Assembly (NCBI GenBank): GCA_035544675.1
Contig: DATKCA010000026.1
Location: forward strand, 1-64,000
Origin: DATKCA01 sp035544675
GTDB taxonomy: Bacteria > Acidobacteriota > Thermoanaerobaculia > Gp7-AA8
Length of the DNA: 64,000 bases
Direction: 5' to 3'
Shown here in pieces: positions 1 to 12,500 of the stretch. The number at the start of each line of letters is the position of its first letter. Within the stretch, counting starts at the first letter, position 1. Made by a program: the position numbers and the translations under genes. The notes under the pieces are model-generated. The model did not search any database. It saw only the letters and a program-made list of their open reading frames with translations, and was not told the origin of the DNA.

Positions 1-54
1 AGCCGGGTTGCCGCCAGTCGCCGGCGCTCCACGGTGACCGGTTTCCGCCACCCC

Positions 55-879
55 CTACCGCTCCCGCGTGAGCGCCTTGTACTCCTTGAGATGGCCCAGC
101 GCGGCAGCCTTGTCGCCGCGCTTCTCGAGGATGCCGGCCAGGTTGAAGTGCGCGTCGGCGTTCTCCGGATCGATCTCGATGGCCTGGAGGTATGCCTGCA
201 TGGCCTCCCCTACCCGCCCCAGGTCCTCGAGCGCGACACCGAGGTTGAAGGCGGCGGTGTCGTGGTGAGGGGCGACGCGCGTTGCGGCGCGGTAGTGCTT
301 TTCCGCCGCGGCGGGTGCGCGGCGCTCGTGGAGCAGGCGGCCGAGGTTCACGTGCGCGTCAGCGTGCCTCTGGTCGATCTCCAGCGCGCGCTCGTACGCC
401 TCCTCGGCGCGCGCGGCATCGGTCAACTCCAGCTCGCACGCCAACTCGTACCAGTCCTCAGCCGACATGGCCCGCCCCTCGGCCTCTTCCGCGGCGCGCG
501 CCACGAACGGCGCCGTCTGTTCGGCGAGCTCCGAGACGGAGAAGTCGAAGAGCGATTGTCCCGACTCGGGATTCCACACCGCTTCGCCGTCGCGGACGAC
601 GACCCGGTCCCCGTCCGCGGCAATGCGGATCGCGGTGAGCGAGCGGCCATCCGGCAACTGGTCGCGCAGCCGCTGCAACACACGCTTGACTTTCCGCTGT
701 GGGATCTGTGCCGAGGTCAGCTCGCCCGCCGTCCGCAGGATGATGAGATCGCGAAACCCGAACCGCAGCTCGCCGCGATCGCCGCGCTCCGGCTCGAGGA
801 ATCCCTTCGTGGCGTAGTCGCGGATCTGGGCGGGCGTGAGACCGATCATCGCCGAGACTTCGCGAACTGAGAAGGACAT
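55..879 (-). CDS. MerR-type HTH protein fused to TPR repeats
   Basis: Predicted 274-residue cytoplasmic protein. Residues about 3-70 form a MerR-type winged helix (start MSFSVREVSAMIGLTPAQIR, then a wing with ERGDRGELRFGFRD). Residues about 141-274 hold roughly four tetratricopeptide repeats with the usual A..NLG..L and A...Y..A..I.P pattern. The middle segment (about 80-135) is not recognised. Typical MerR proteins carry a small effector domain or a dimerising coiled coil; here a protein-interaction TPR block takes that place. It reads the same way as the RND efflux operon and starts about 70 nt after the pump gene ends, so it could be cotranscribed or have its own promoter in that AT-richer gap. 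Target and signal are unknown. The domain call is firm; a regulatory role is inferred from the HTH alone. Confidence 0.85.
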   Translation of the reverse strand: MSFSVREVSAMIGLTPAQIRDYATKGFLEPERGDRGELRFGFRDLIILRTAGELTSAQIPQRKVKRVLQRLRDQLPDGRSLTAIRIAADGDRVVVRDGEAVWNPESGQSLFDFSVSELAEQTAPFVARAAEEAEGRAMSAEDWYELACELELTDAARAEEAYERALEIDQRHADAHVNLGRLLHERRAPAAAEKHYRAATRVAPHHDTAAFNLGVALEDLGRVGEAMQAYLQAIEIDPENADAHFNLAGILEKRGDKAAALGHLKEYKALTRER

Positions 880-949
880 GCAGTTATTTTACCTTGAGTA
901 GGCGCCGCCGTGCGGTCCACGGCAGCTGAGGCGCGGACCTCATGCGTCT

Positions 950-4164
<3,215 letters not shown>

Positions 4165-4168
<4 letters not shown>

Positions 4169-5289
4169 AACGCGCTCCTGACCCGCACACCTTCACGGAG
4201 GCCGGGCACTCTGACCGGGACGATCGTCTCCCCCGCGTCGAGACCGGCGAGCACTTCGGTCCGCTGGCCCGTCGTTTCTCCGAGGCTGATCAGTCGCATC
4301 CGGGCCACACCGTCGTCACCGACGGCCAGGACGCTCGTCAGTTGTCCGCGCCGCGATACGGCCGTTGCCGGAACGGTGATGGCGGCGCGCTCACCGGTGG
4401 TGAAGAGCACCTTGACGAAGCTCCCCGAGCGCAATGGCGCGGGGAGATCGATCTCCACGAGCGCCGACCGCGTCACGGCGTCGACGGCAGGGCGCACCCG
4501 CGCCACACGCGCTGTCACGCTCTCGGCGCCGCTCTTCACGACCACGCTGTCACCGGCCCGCACGGGCACGGCTTCGTCGACCGTGGCGTCGACGCGGAAC
4601 GAGCTCGCGTCTTCGATGGTCACCAGCGGCACTCCCGGTGCGGCCTGGGCGCCGGGATCGACGAACCGGGCGGTCACGATCCCGTCGATCGGCGACCGCA
4701 CGCTGCTGTGGCCGAGAAACGTGGCGGCCTGCGTCACCACGGCGGCCGATTCGCCGCGACGGGCCAGGAGGGCGCCATGACTCCGCTGCGCCCGCTCCAG
4801 CTCCGACTGCGCGACGTCGTCACGCGCCCTGGCGTCATCGAACTCCTGAACGCTCGCGGAGCCGCGCCCTCGCAGCGCCGAAAAACGCTGGAACGTGGCC
4901 GCGGCGAGCGTGGCGTTGGCGCGAGCCGATTCGACGGCCGCGGCCGCCGAGGCAATGGCCTGTTCGAGCTCGTCACGGCCGGAAGCAGCGCGGGCCGCGC
5001 CGGCGCGTCCGTCCCGATCGTCGATCTCCACGAGGAGCTGGCCGGTGCGCACGCGGTCGCCGATCGACACGAGCACGCGCGTCACGTTGCCGGCCACGCG
5101 CGCCGAAACGGGGCTGACCGTTCTGGAGCGGACCGTGCCGGCCACGGAGCGCGTTGCCGGGATCATCGTGCTGCGAACGACCTCGACCGGCGCCTGCATC
5201 GCAACCGTGTCGTCGATCGCGTCCGGCGTGGAGCACGCGGCCAGAAACAACAGCGCGCTCGCGGCACTACTCGAAAATCGCGACGTCAT
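4165..5289 (-). CDS. RND periplasmic adaptor (membrane fusion protein), lipoprotein
   Basis: Predicted 374-residue adaptor linking the RND pump to the outer-membrane channel. The start chosen (5289) gives MTSRFSSSAASALLFLAAC, a lipoprotein signal with Cys after LAA; an upstream in-frame ATG at 5340 would put 17 unlikely residues before it. A biotinyl-lipoyl half motif (GRVRSPIDGIVTARFVDPGA-like) follows a helical hairpin rich in Ala and Arg, then beta-barrel and membrane-proximal segments, the usual MFP order. It overlaps the 3' end of the TolC gene by 23 nt and the RND start by 4 nt, so the whole operon appears tightly coupled. Confidence 0.92.
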
Positions 5290-6607
5290 GAAGATCTCCT
5301 GTGGCGCGCAGCAGTTCGGCATGGCCGGCGATCGAGGCATAACGCGCCTCGATCAGATCGAAGCGTGTGCCTGCCAGCGCCGACTGCGCGCGCAGATGTT
5401 CGGTAATCGTGGTCAGTCCCTGTTCGTAACGGTCGCGGATGATTCGCGCCGCGGCCGTCCCCTGCTGGACCGCTTTCTCCGCGACGGTCACGCGTTCGCG
5501 CGCCGCGCGGGCGCGATGCCAGGCGGAGATGACTTCCATGCGCACGCGATCACGGACCATGGCCGCCTCGCTCCGGGCGGCGGCGGTCGCGGCGGCCGCG
5601 GCGGCCACTCGCGCGTACTTCCCCCCGTCGAAGAGGTCGAGGCTCACGGTGAGCCCGGCGGTGCGATCGGAGCTCGCATCATTGAGTCCCCTGCCGCTCG
5701 CCCCCCAGGATGCGTAGGAGTCGACGCGCGGCAGGAGCGAGCCGCGCGCGGTCCGCGAAGCCACCCGCGCATCCTCGACGGCGCTCCTGGCCATCTCGAG
5801 CTCCGCACGTTGAACCTCCGCCCGCGCCAGCGCGGCGTCGATCGGCACATCCGGGAACGCTCTCTCCGGCAGCGCCTCCGCCGCGATTGCCACGGCCGGA
5901 GCCGGACTGCCCACCGCGATGGCCAGAGCGGCGCGCGCGGTCGCTTCTTCTCCATCGGCCTCGATGGCGCGAAGCCTGAACCCGGAAAGCTGCACCTCGG
6001 CGGAGAGCCAGTCGGACTCCACGAGGAGTCCCTGCTCGAACCGGTCGCGTATCCTCTTCGCATCCGCCTCGGCCGCCCGGACGGACTCCCCGGCCACAAC
6101 GCGGCGCTGCCCGGCCACCACGACGGCGTAGTACCGCGCGATCACCTCGGCCCGGATGCGCTGGCGGGTCTCGCCGGCTCCGGCCGCGGCGCTGTCCACG
6201 GCGTTCGCGGCGCGACGATTGGCGCCGAGGCGGCGGAGCTGGTCGAAGATCGTGAAGCGGACGTTGAGGCCGAGGCGGCTGTTCGTCAGCGGTTCGGGAT
6301 CGTTGAGGAATGCCGGATCGAAGTTCTGGGGGCCGAAGCGGCCCTGCTCGAGGAGCGAGCCGAAGACGAAGACGGGATTGTCGCTCCTCACCACCGAGTG
6401 TGTGGCATCGATCCGGGGAAGCCAGGCCGCGCGGGCTTCCTGGCGCTGAGCGCGCGCGGCGCGTTGCCGGGCCGCCGCGGAAGCCGCCGCCGGATTGCGC
6501 TCCAGCGCCTCGGCCACCGCCTGCTGCAGCGACATCGGCTGCGCGGAGGCGAGAGGAGCGATGGCGAGAGCCAGCAGGCCGGCGGCCGCTTTCGACAGGA
6601 AGCTCAC
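5267..6607 (-). CDS. TolC-family outer-membrane efflux channel
   Basis: Predicted 446-residue outer-membrane efflux protein. The likely start is a GTG at 6607 that overlaps the stop of the upstream DUF2892 gene by 4 nt (GTGA) and gives a clean signal peptide (SFLSKAAAGLLALAIAPLAS, cleavage near AQP). The body shows the OEP pattern twice: a helix starting LQQAVAEALERNPAAAS, long Ala/Arg-rich coiled segments, an RLGLNVRFTIFDQLRR strand and, in the second half, LTVSLDLFDGGKY. An ATG further upstream (6721) would read through the DUF2892 gene and is rejected. Confidence 0.92.
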   Translation of the reverse strand: MSFLSKAAAGLLALAIAPLASAQPMSLQQAVAEALERNPAAASAAARQRAARAQRQEARAAWLPRIDATHSVVRSDNPVFVFGSLLEQGRFGPQNFDPAFLNDPEPLTNSRLGLNVRFTIFDQLRRLGANRRAANAVDSAAAGAGETRQRIRAEVIARYYAVVVAGQRRVVAGESVRAAEADAKRIRDRFEQGLLVESDWLSAEVQLSGFRLRAIEADGEEATARAALAIAVGSPAPAVAIAAEALPERAFPDVPIDAALARAEVQRAELEMARSAVEDARVASRTARGSLLPRVDSYASWGASGRGLNDASSDRTAGLTVSLDLFDGGKYARVAAAAAATAAARSEAAMVRDRVRMEVISAWHRARAARERVTVAEKAVQQGTAAARIIRDRYEQGLTTITEHLRAQSALAGTRFDLIEARYASIAGHAELLRATGDLHDVAIFE

Positions 6608-6789
6608 GAGAGCCCGGCTTTTGTCAGGAGGACCTTGACGGGACAGGTGTCGGTGAAGGCCGACTGGAAGAGGTTGATGCCGACGAAGGCGGTGAAGAGG
6701 AAAAACCAGGGACTGATCCACCAGCCTGCGGCGAGGGAGAGGAGGATGGCGGTACCGGCGATGAGGCGGAGGGCACGTTCGTTGGTCAT
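6604..6789 (-). CDS. DUF2892 (YgaP-like) inner-membrane protein
   Basis: A 61-residue membrane protein with two hydrophobic helices and the C-terminal NLFQSAFTDTCPVKVLL motif typical of DUF2892 proteins; the single Cys sits in the conserved CP pair. Relatives occur alone or fused to rhodanese domains and are often linked to sulfide- or persulfide-responsive ArsR regulators such as BigR and SqrR. Here it is the first gene of the RND efflux operon and faces an ArsR gene 80 nt away. A role in sulfur handling is inference from that association. Confidence 0.87.
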   Translation of the reverse strand: MTNERALRLIAGTAILLSLAAGWWISPWFFLFTAFVGINLFQSAFTDTCPVKVLLTKAGLS

Positions 6790-6817
6790 ATCGGCTCCTT
6801 TGTGAACTACTGTGTGG

Positions 6818-6843
6818 ACTATATGAGCATATCGTTATATAGT
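6818..6843. promoter_or_regulatory. Dyad operator between arsR and the efflux operon
   Basis: An AT-rich 26-bp inverted repeat lies in the 80-nt divergent intergenic region. Arms ACTATAT (6818-6824) and ATATAGT (6837-6843) match perfectly, and the 12-bp spacer has a near-symmetrical ATAT centre. This is a marked AT island in high-GC DNA, centred where promoters of both genes should lie. Size and composition fit an ArsR/BigR-type operator, so the ArsR protein probably represses both directions from here. Confidence 0.7.
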
Positions 6844-6869
6844 TGTCAAGTCACGCGAGATTGTCTATC

Positions 6870-7235
6870 ATGAACGCCATGAAAAGCAGTGCCGGCCCAC
6901 ACCAGCCGCTGTCTGGGCTGGCTGCCGGCCTCGTGGCGGCGCGATTCCGGATCCTCGGCGAGCCCATCCGTATCCGGATTCTCGAGGAGCTCAGCGGGGG
7001 CGAGCGGAACGTCTCTGAGCTCGTCGAGCCGGTCGGCTCGACGCAGCCGAACGTCTCCAAACACCTCCGCATCCTGCAGGAGGCCGGCCTGGTGGGACGG
7101 CGTCAGGAGGGCAACAGCGTCTTCTACTCCATCACCGACCCGAGTGTGTTCACCCTGTGCGACGCCGTCTGCCGGAGCGTCGGGGAGCGCATGGTCCGGG
7201 ATGCGAAGCTGGCGGACGAGCTTCGCCGGAGATGA
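6870..7235 (+). CDS. ArsR-family winged-helix repressor
   Basis: Predicted 121-residue ArsR/SmtB-type regulator. A leading helix (RFRILGEPIRIRILEELSGG) is followed by the recognition helix STQPNVSKHLRILQEAGLV and a wing (RRQEGNSVFYSI). The classical metal-site ELCVCDL is absent at residues 48-56. The only cysteines are C97 and C101 (CxxxC) in the last helix, which suggests thiol oxidation, persulfide or a soft-metal site there. It is transcribed away from the DUF2892-TolC-adaptor-RND operon and most likely controls it through the dyad at 6818-6843. The start at 6870 is preferred; an ATG at 6879 is possible and neither has a strong Shine-Dalgarno. Confidence 0.92.
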   Translation: MNAMKSSAGPHQPLSGLAAGLVAARFRILGEPIRIRILEELSGGERNVSELVEPVGSTQPNVSKHLRILQEAGLVGRRQEGNSVFYSITDPSVFTLCDAVCRSVGERMVRDAKLADELRRR

Positions 7236-7239
7236 CTCT

Positions 7240-7866
7240 CTACGCCGGCGCCAGCGCGACGTAGCGCAGCACCACGACGTAGTGCGCCGCGCTCCCGCCG
7301 ACCACGAAGAGGTGCCAGATGCCGTGCATGTGCACGACGCGGCGCGACATGGCGAAGAAGACGATCCCGACCGTGTAGATCAATCCGCCGGCGAAGAGCC
7401 AGGCCACGCCGTCGGGCGGAAGCACCCTCCGCAGCGGCGTCATGGCCACGACGATCGTCCACCCCATCAGCACGTAGAGAACGACCGAGGCGGGGCGATA
7501 CCGCCCGTGAAAGACCGAGTCCTTGACGATGCCGGCCAGGGCCAGCGACCAGACCACCGCGAAGATCGACCAGCCCCAGATCCCGCGCATCATCACCACC
7601 GTCAGGGGCGTGTACGTGCCGGCAATCAATAGATAGATCGAGCAGTGGTCGAAGACGTGGAAGACCTTCTTGGCCGGCCCGCGAACCGAGTGGTAGAGCG
7701 TCGAGCTGAGATACAGGACAACGAGCATCCCGCCGTAAATGCCGAGGGCGATCGTGCGGCGCGGCTCGTAGGGCGCGGCGGCGGCGAGCAGTACGGCCGT
7801 GCCCACCAGCGCGAGCACCAGCCCGAAGAGATGCGTGATGGCGTTGAGGCGCTCGCCCTCGTACAT
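7240..7866 (-). CDS. Haemolysin III / PAQR-type membrane protein (TrhA-like)
   Basis: Predicted 208-residue integral membrane protein with seven hydrophobic helices. It has the family landmarks: NAITHLFG near the N-terminus, SSTLYHS, HVFDHCSIYLLIAGTYTP, and HMHGIWHLFVVGGSAAHY near the C-terminus. The conserved Ser, Asp and His residues are those that form the zinc site in PAQR/AdipoR proteins. Bacterial members are implicated in membrane lipid homeostasis. It converges with the ArsR gene (4 nt between stops) and looks monocistronic. Confidence 0.92.
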   Translation of the reverse strand: MYEGERLNAITHLFGLVLALVGTAVLLAAAAPYEPRRTIALGIYGGMLVVLYLSSTLYHSVRGPAKKVFHVFDHCSIYLLIAGTYTPLTVVMMRGIWGWSIFAVVWSLALAGIVKDSVFHGRYRPASVVLYVLMGWTIVVAMTPLRRVLPPDGVAWLFAGGLIYTVGIVFFAMSRRVVHMHGIWHLFVVGGSAAHYVVVLRYVALAPA

Positions 7867-7890
7867 ATCGCGAGCTTAGAGCTTACGGCG

Positions 7891-8775
7891 CTACCTGGCG
7901 CGTGACTTCGCGACCGCGACCTTGCGCACCGCCGGCTTGGCGGGCTTGCGTTTGCCTTCCGCGCGAATGGCGAGCCGCGGCGAGTCCTTCGCGGCCCGCA
8001 TTTTCGCGCCGCCGCCCAGGCTGGCGCGCAGCGCCTCCATCAGGTCGATCACCTGCGCCTTCGGCTCCTCGGCCAGAGCGCTGACGATCTCCTCGCCGTC
8101 GATCTTCTTCTGGATGAGCGAGCGGATCTTCTCCTGCTGCTCGTCGCGATAGCTCTCGGGGTGGAACTCCTCGGCCGCGCCCATCTCGGCGAGCTGGATG
8201 GCCATCTTCAGCTCGTTGTCCTTGATGATCGCCTCGCCCAGCTCGAGCTCGTCCATGGAACGGATCTCGTTCGGATAGAAGAGCTGGTGCATCACCAGGC
8301 CCTTGCCCACCGGGCGCAGCACGACGAGGTACTGTTTGCCGCGCGCGGCGTACTTCGCCAGCGCCCAGCGCCCGGTCTGCTCCAGCGCTTTCGCCAGCAG
8401 CGTGTAGGCGCGGTCGCCGCCGCGGTCGGGAGCGAGGTAGTTCGCCTTCTGGAAGTAGATCGGGTCGATCTGGCTGTTCGGGAGGAACTCCACGATGTCG
8501 ATCTGCTGCGTCGACTTCTCCTCCAGCGCCTTGAGCTCCTCCTCGGTGAACCTCACATACTGTCCCTTGGAGAACTCATAGCCCTTGACCACTTCGGAGC
8601 GCTCGATGGTGCGCTCGTCCCTGGGGCAGAAGAGCTGCTGCTGAATCCGGCTGCCGCACTCTTCGTGCAGCATATTGAAGCTGATCCGCTCCGAAGCCTC
8701 GGCCGCGGAGAAGAGTTTCACCGGAATGGAAACGAGCCCGAAGGCGATCTGACCCGACGCAAATGCTCTAGCCAT
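7891..8775 (-). CDS. ku: Ku homodimeric DNA end-binding protein
   Basis: Predicted 294-residue bacterial Ku. The start MARAFASGQIAFGLVSIPVKLFSA and following ERISFNMLHEECGSRI are diagnostic, as are RGGDRAYTLL and the region around HPESYRDEQQEKIRSLIQKK. The C-terminus is Lys/Arg/Ala-rich, as in many bacterial Ku proteins that use such tails for DNA binding. It binds double-strand ends in non-homologous end joining, normally with the ligase LigD, which is not encoded in this window. It is divergent from an alkyltransferase-like gene with 63 nt between the starts, so the two repair genes may share a promoter region. An in-frame extension to 9189 covers the other gene in antisense and was not used. 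Confidence 0.95.
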   Translation of the reverse strand: MARAFASGQIAFGLVSIPVKLFSAAEASERISFNMLHEECGSRIQQQLFCPRDERTIERSEVVKGYEFSKGQYVRFTEEELKALEEKSTQQIDIVEFLPNSQIDPIYFQKANYLAPDRGGDRAYTLLAKALEQTGRWALAKYAARGKQYLVVLRPVGKGLVMHQLFYPNEIRSMDELELGEAIIKDNELKMAIQLAEMGAAEEFHPESYRDEQQEKIRSLIQKKIDGEEIVSALAEEPKAQVIDLMEALRASLGGGAKMRAAKDSPRLAIRAEGKRKPAKPAVRKVAVAKSRAR

Positions 8776-8838
8776 AGGGGTTCGCAGTTTACACCACGTA
8801 GAAATGGTGAACAAGTTCTTGTGCACCCGACACTTCGG

Positions 8839-9141
8839 ATGAACTACAACATCATTTACCGGATCGTCCGGCAAATTCCAAGAGGCCGCGTCGCCACCTA
8901 CGGCCAGATCGCCACGATGGCCGGCTGGGGCCGTCGCGCCCGCCTGGTCGGACACGCCATGCACCGCGCGCCGGACAACGTCCCCTGGCATCGCGTGATC
9001 AACGCGAAGGGAGAGGTGAGCCCTCGCTCCTCCGGCGACTCGCACGAGCTGCAGCGCCTCCTGCTCGAAGAAGAGGGCGTGGAGTTCGACCTCTACGATC
9101 GCGTGGACCTGAACCGGTATCGCTGGAAACGGAAACCGTGA
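8839..9141 (+). CDS. Alkyltransferase-like protein (ATL, MGMT-related)
   Basis: Predicted 100-residue protein of the O6-alkylguanine-DNA alkyltransferase C-terminal fold. The helix-turn-helix region reads IPRGRVATYGQIATMAG and the family Arg-finger segment GRRARLVGHAMH follows. Where MGMT has the catalytic PCHRV, this protein has PWHRV, so the acceptor Cys is replaced by Trp. This is the hallmark of ATL proteins, which bind O6-alkylguanine without repairing it and hand lesions to nucleotide excision repair. It starts with ATG right after CTTCGG and is divergent from ku. Confidence 0.92.
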   Translation: MNYNIIYRIVRQIPRGRVATYGQIATMAGWGRRARLVGHAMHRAPDNVPWHRVINAKGEVSPRSSGDSHELQRLLLEEEGVEFDLYDRVDLNRYRWKRKP

Positions 9142-9145
9142 ATAC

Positions 9146-9500
9146 GGAATGGAGGCGGATTTCACGAGGAACCTGTGGAGGACAGGCAATCTTGCCTCTC
9201 CTCGCTGGTCAGGCAGGATTGCCTGACCTCCACAGAAGCCACTCCATACGACGAGACGCGACTGCCCGAGATGATCAAATTCATCAAGAGTGTGTCTGCA
9301 CGAGGCGCGAAACAGCGGCGACTGTGGCAGCCCGGTTACTTCGATCGGATTGTTCGTGAAGAAGAGGATCTTCGTGCAAAGGCCGAATACGTCGTGGCGA
9401 ACCCGTGCGGGCGGGATTAGTTGAACGAGTCGAGGATTATCCGTGGATCTGGCGCGCCTGGATCGAGGGGCGCGGGTGAGGACACCCGCGCCTCCATTCC
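9146..9500. repeat. Composite REP/BIME element around a RAYT remnant
   Basis: Perfect 10-bp inverted ends GGAATGGAGG (9146-9155) and CCTCCATTCC (9491-9500) bound this segment. Inside the left part is a dyad at 9173-9235 with arms CTGTGGAGG/CCTCCACAG and, further in, AGGCAATC/GATTGCCT. Inside the right end is a hairpin with stem GGCGCGGGTG around 9469-9493. The same modules recur at 12876, 44137, 45976 and 50604. The element fills the gap between the ATL gene and the tricorn protease gene. Confidence 0.85.
9241..9479 (+). pseudogene. Remnant of a REP-associated tyrosine transposase (RAYT)
   Basis: Only the C-terminal third of an IS200-like/RAYT transposase is visible. The frame through 9402 reads LPEMIKFIKSVSARG, then LWQPGYFDRIVREEEDL and AEYVVANP. 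After the AAC-CC at 9400-9404 the reading frame shifts: the next frame gives VRAGLVERVEDYPWIWRAW to a TGA at 9477, the normal family ending. A one-base deletion in a CCN proline codon near 9403-9405 explains it. The catalytic HUH domain is missing. The remnant sits inside a composite flanked by the REP ends present elsewhere in the window, so a related active copy probably mobilised those elements. Confidence 0.85.
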
Positions 9501-9511
9501 GTTGACTTGAA

Positions 9512-12500
9512 TCAGATCCCGCTTGGTGCGGGGGGCACCACGATTTCCTTCCTTGGTTGCGCCTTCAGCTGTTCGAGCAGCACTTCGACGCCTTTCTCCA
9601 GCGAGGGGTCGCGGCCCGCCGCGACCAGTTCGGGACGGTCCACCACCTCGATGTCCGGCGGCACCCCCACCCCCTCCACCATCCACACCCCCTCGGTATC
9701 GAGGAAGCGGAACGCCGGCGCGGTGATGCCCCCTCCGTCCATCAGCCCGGGGTTGCCGGAGATGCCGATGAGCCCTCCCCACGTGCGCGTGCCGATGATC
9801 GTGCCGAGCTTGCGCTTGCGGAAGTAATACGGCAGCGCGTCTCCGCCCGACGCCGAGTACCCGTTGATCAGCATGACCTTCGGTCCGGCGTGAGCGTACG
9901 CCGGCGTGGACGTCGGCTTCGCGCCGCGGCGGACGATGTAGTTCAGCACTTCGCGGTCGAGCAGCTCGATCATCCGGTCGGGAATGAATCCGCCGCCGTT
10001 GTAGCGGTCGTCGATGATGAGCGCCTCTTTGTTCGCCAGCGGGTAGAACGACTTGAACAGCTCTCGATTGCCCCCCTGCCCCGTATCGGGCAGATGGATG
10101 TAGCCGATGCGGCCGCCCGAGAGGCGGTCGACCATCTCCCGGCGCGAGCGCACCCAGTCGAGGTAACGGAGATCGGTCTCCTTGGCGATGGGCCGGACCT
10201 TCTCCTCGCGCGCGCCGGCCCGGTCGGCCTTTGAGTTGACCAGCAGCGTGACGACGCGGCCCGCCTTGTTCTCCAGCAGGCGGTAGAAATTGTCCACGCC
10301 CCGCGTCGAAAGGCCGTCGACGGCGAGGATGATGTCGCCCTCGCGCACCTTCACGCCGGGCTCGGTGAGCGGTGAGCGGGTGCTCTCGTTCCAGTTCTCG
10401 CCGGGGTAGATCCTGGCGATGCGGTAGTAGCCGGACGGGTCGTTGACGATCTCGGCGCCGAGGAGGCCGTTCTCGACGCGCTTCACTTTCCAGTCGCTGG
10501 GCGTGCTGACGTAGACGTGACCTGCATTGAGCTCGCCGCCGAGCTCTCCGAGGACGTAGTCGAGATCGTCGCGGTGGGCGATGTGCGGGATGAGCTGCCC
10601 ATAGCGCTGGCGGATGGCCTCCCAGTTCAAGCCGTGCATGTTGGGGTCGTAGAACCAGTCGCGCAGGATGCGCCAGGCGTCGTTGAACTGCTGGGCCCAC
10701 TCCACGCGCGGGTCGACGCGCATCTCCATCCGCTCCAGGTTGAGCGTGCCGTCGGCCGGCTTCTGCCCGGGCTTGGCGGCGACGATGACGTAGTCGCTGC
10801 CCACCCGCGCGATGAGCTTCTCGCCGTTGCTCGACAGCTCGTAGCCGGTGGCCGACTCGAGGACCGTCTCCTCCTTGCGGTCCTCGATGTTGTACATCTT
10901 CAGCGAGCGCCGGGGCTGGGGACCGCTGTTGTAGAGGACGCCGTTCGCGACGGCGCTGAGGTTGAGGTAGGTGCCCGGCGGAGCGGGGATGGCGCGGACG
11001 CGCTGCTCGAAGCCGGCCGGATCGATCTTCACGACGAGGGGGGCGTCTTTCTTCGGGTCCTTTTTGAGATCCTCAGCGGCCGGCTCGGCGGGCGGCACTG
11101 CAGCCGCTCCACTCTGCGCTTTCTCCTCGTCGCTCTGCGGCAGGAACAGCGCCGGGCCGTCGGCGGCGAGCACGGCGACGTACACGCGCGTCGAGTCGGT
11201 CACGACGTAGTTGAACTCCAACGCGCTGAAGGTGAGATTCACGTCGCGGTTCGACCTGAAATAGAGATAACGCCCCTTCGGATCGAAGACCGGCTCGAGA
11301 TCATGGGTGAGGCCGCTGGTGAGACGGCTCGACTTCCGCTCCGGAACCGACCAGACGAAGATCGACCCGAACTGCGACTCGTTGAGCTTCGTGTACGCCA
11401 GCCAGCGGTTGTCAGGAGACCAGCTGTAGTGAGTGATGTCGCCGTACTCGTCGCGGTCGACGCGCGTCACGCTGCCGGACGCGACGTCGACGATGTGCAG
11501 CGTGCGGTCCTTGTCGGAGAACGCCAGCATTTTGCTGTCCGGCGACCAGACCGCCGAAAACTTCCACGCCTTCCCGCCTCTGGTGAGCTGTCGTTCCGCG
11601 GCGGCCGGGTCGTCCGCCGCGCGCACGTAGATCTCGTACGTGTCGCCGCTGCGATCGGACAGGTAGGCGATCCACTTCCCGTCCGGCGACCAGACCGGAT
11701 CCATCTCGCGGATCCCGGACGTCTGCGTGAGGTTGCGGACCTCACCGTGCTTCGCCGGGGCCGTGAAGATGTCTCCGCGCGCCTCGAAGATGGCGCGCGC
11801 GCCGGTCGGGGAGATGCTGTACCAGTCGATGTTCGAGCGCACGTTGCGGAAGTGCGGGACGGTGTTCTTGAAGTCGCCGACCACGCGGATGGGGATCCGC
11901 TCCGAGCGCCCCGACGCCGGATCGAAGCGCCAGATGTAGCCGCCCGCTTCGTAGACGACCTGGGTGCGGTCGCTGCTCGGCCAGAGCACGTCCCAGTCGG
12001 TGTGATTCGTTACCTTGCGCGAGGCCTTCGTGGCCAGGTCGTACGACCAGAGGTTCAGCTTCCCGTCCTCGCGGTCGGACGTGAAATAGATGGTGTTGCC
12101 CACCCAGACCGGCTGGTTGTCGGTGGCGGGATGGTCGGTGAGCTGCTCGGCGCGGTTCGCCGTCAGGTCGTAGATCCAGACGTCCTGCGCGCGTCCACCG
12201 CGATAGCGCTTCCACGTGCGGAACTCCCGCTCGACCGGCGTGTACACCAGCTTCGTTCCGTCCGGCGAATACATCCCGCCACCCGCTTCGGGAATCGCCA
12301 GCGGTGTCTCCATGCCGCCTGCCACGGGCACGATGTACGGCCTGGCCATGCGATCGCTCCAGGGAAGACGGTGGGGAAGGAAGAGGATGTGCTTCCCGTC
12401 CGGCGTCCAGTCGAGAACGCGGTTGTCGACGCCGCCGCGCGGCGGCATGTTGCCGACGTCGTTGTAGAACGTGAGCTGCTTCGGCGTCCCGCCCACGGTC

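Noticed and set aside
7891..9141. Complete NHEJ operon
   Set aside because: Ku is present but no LigD or other ATP-dependent ligase is encoded in the window; the neighbour is an ATL protein.
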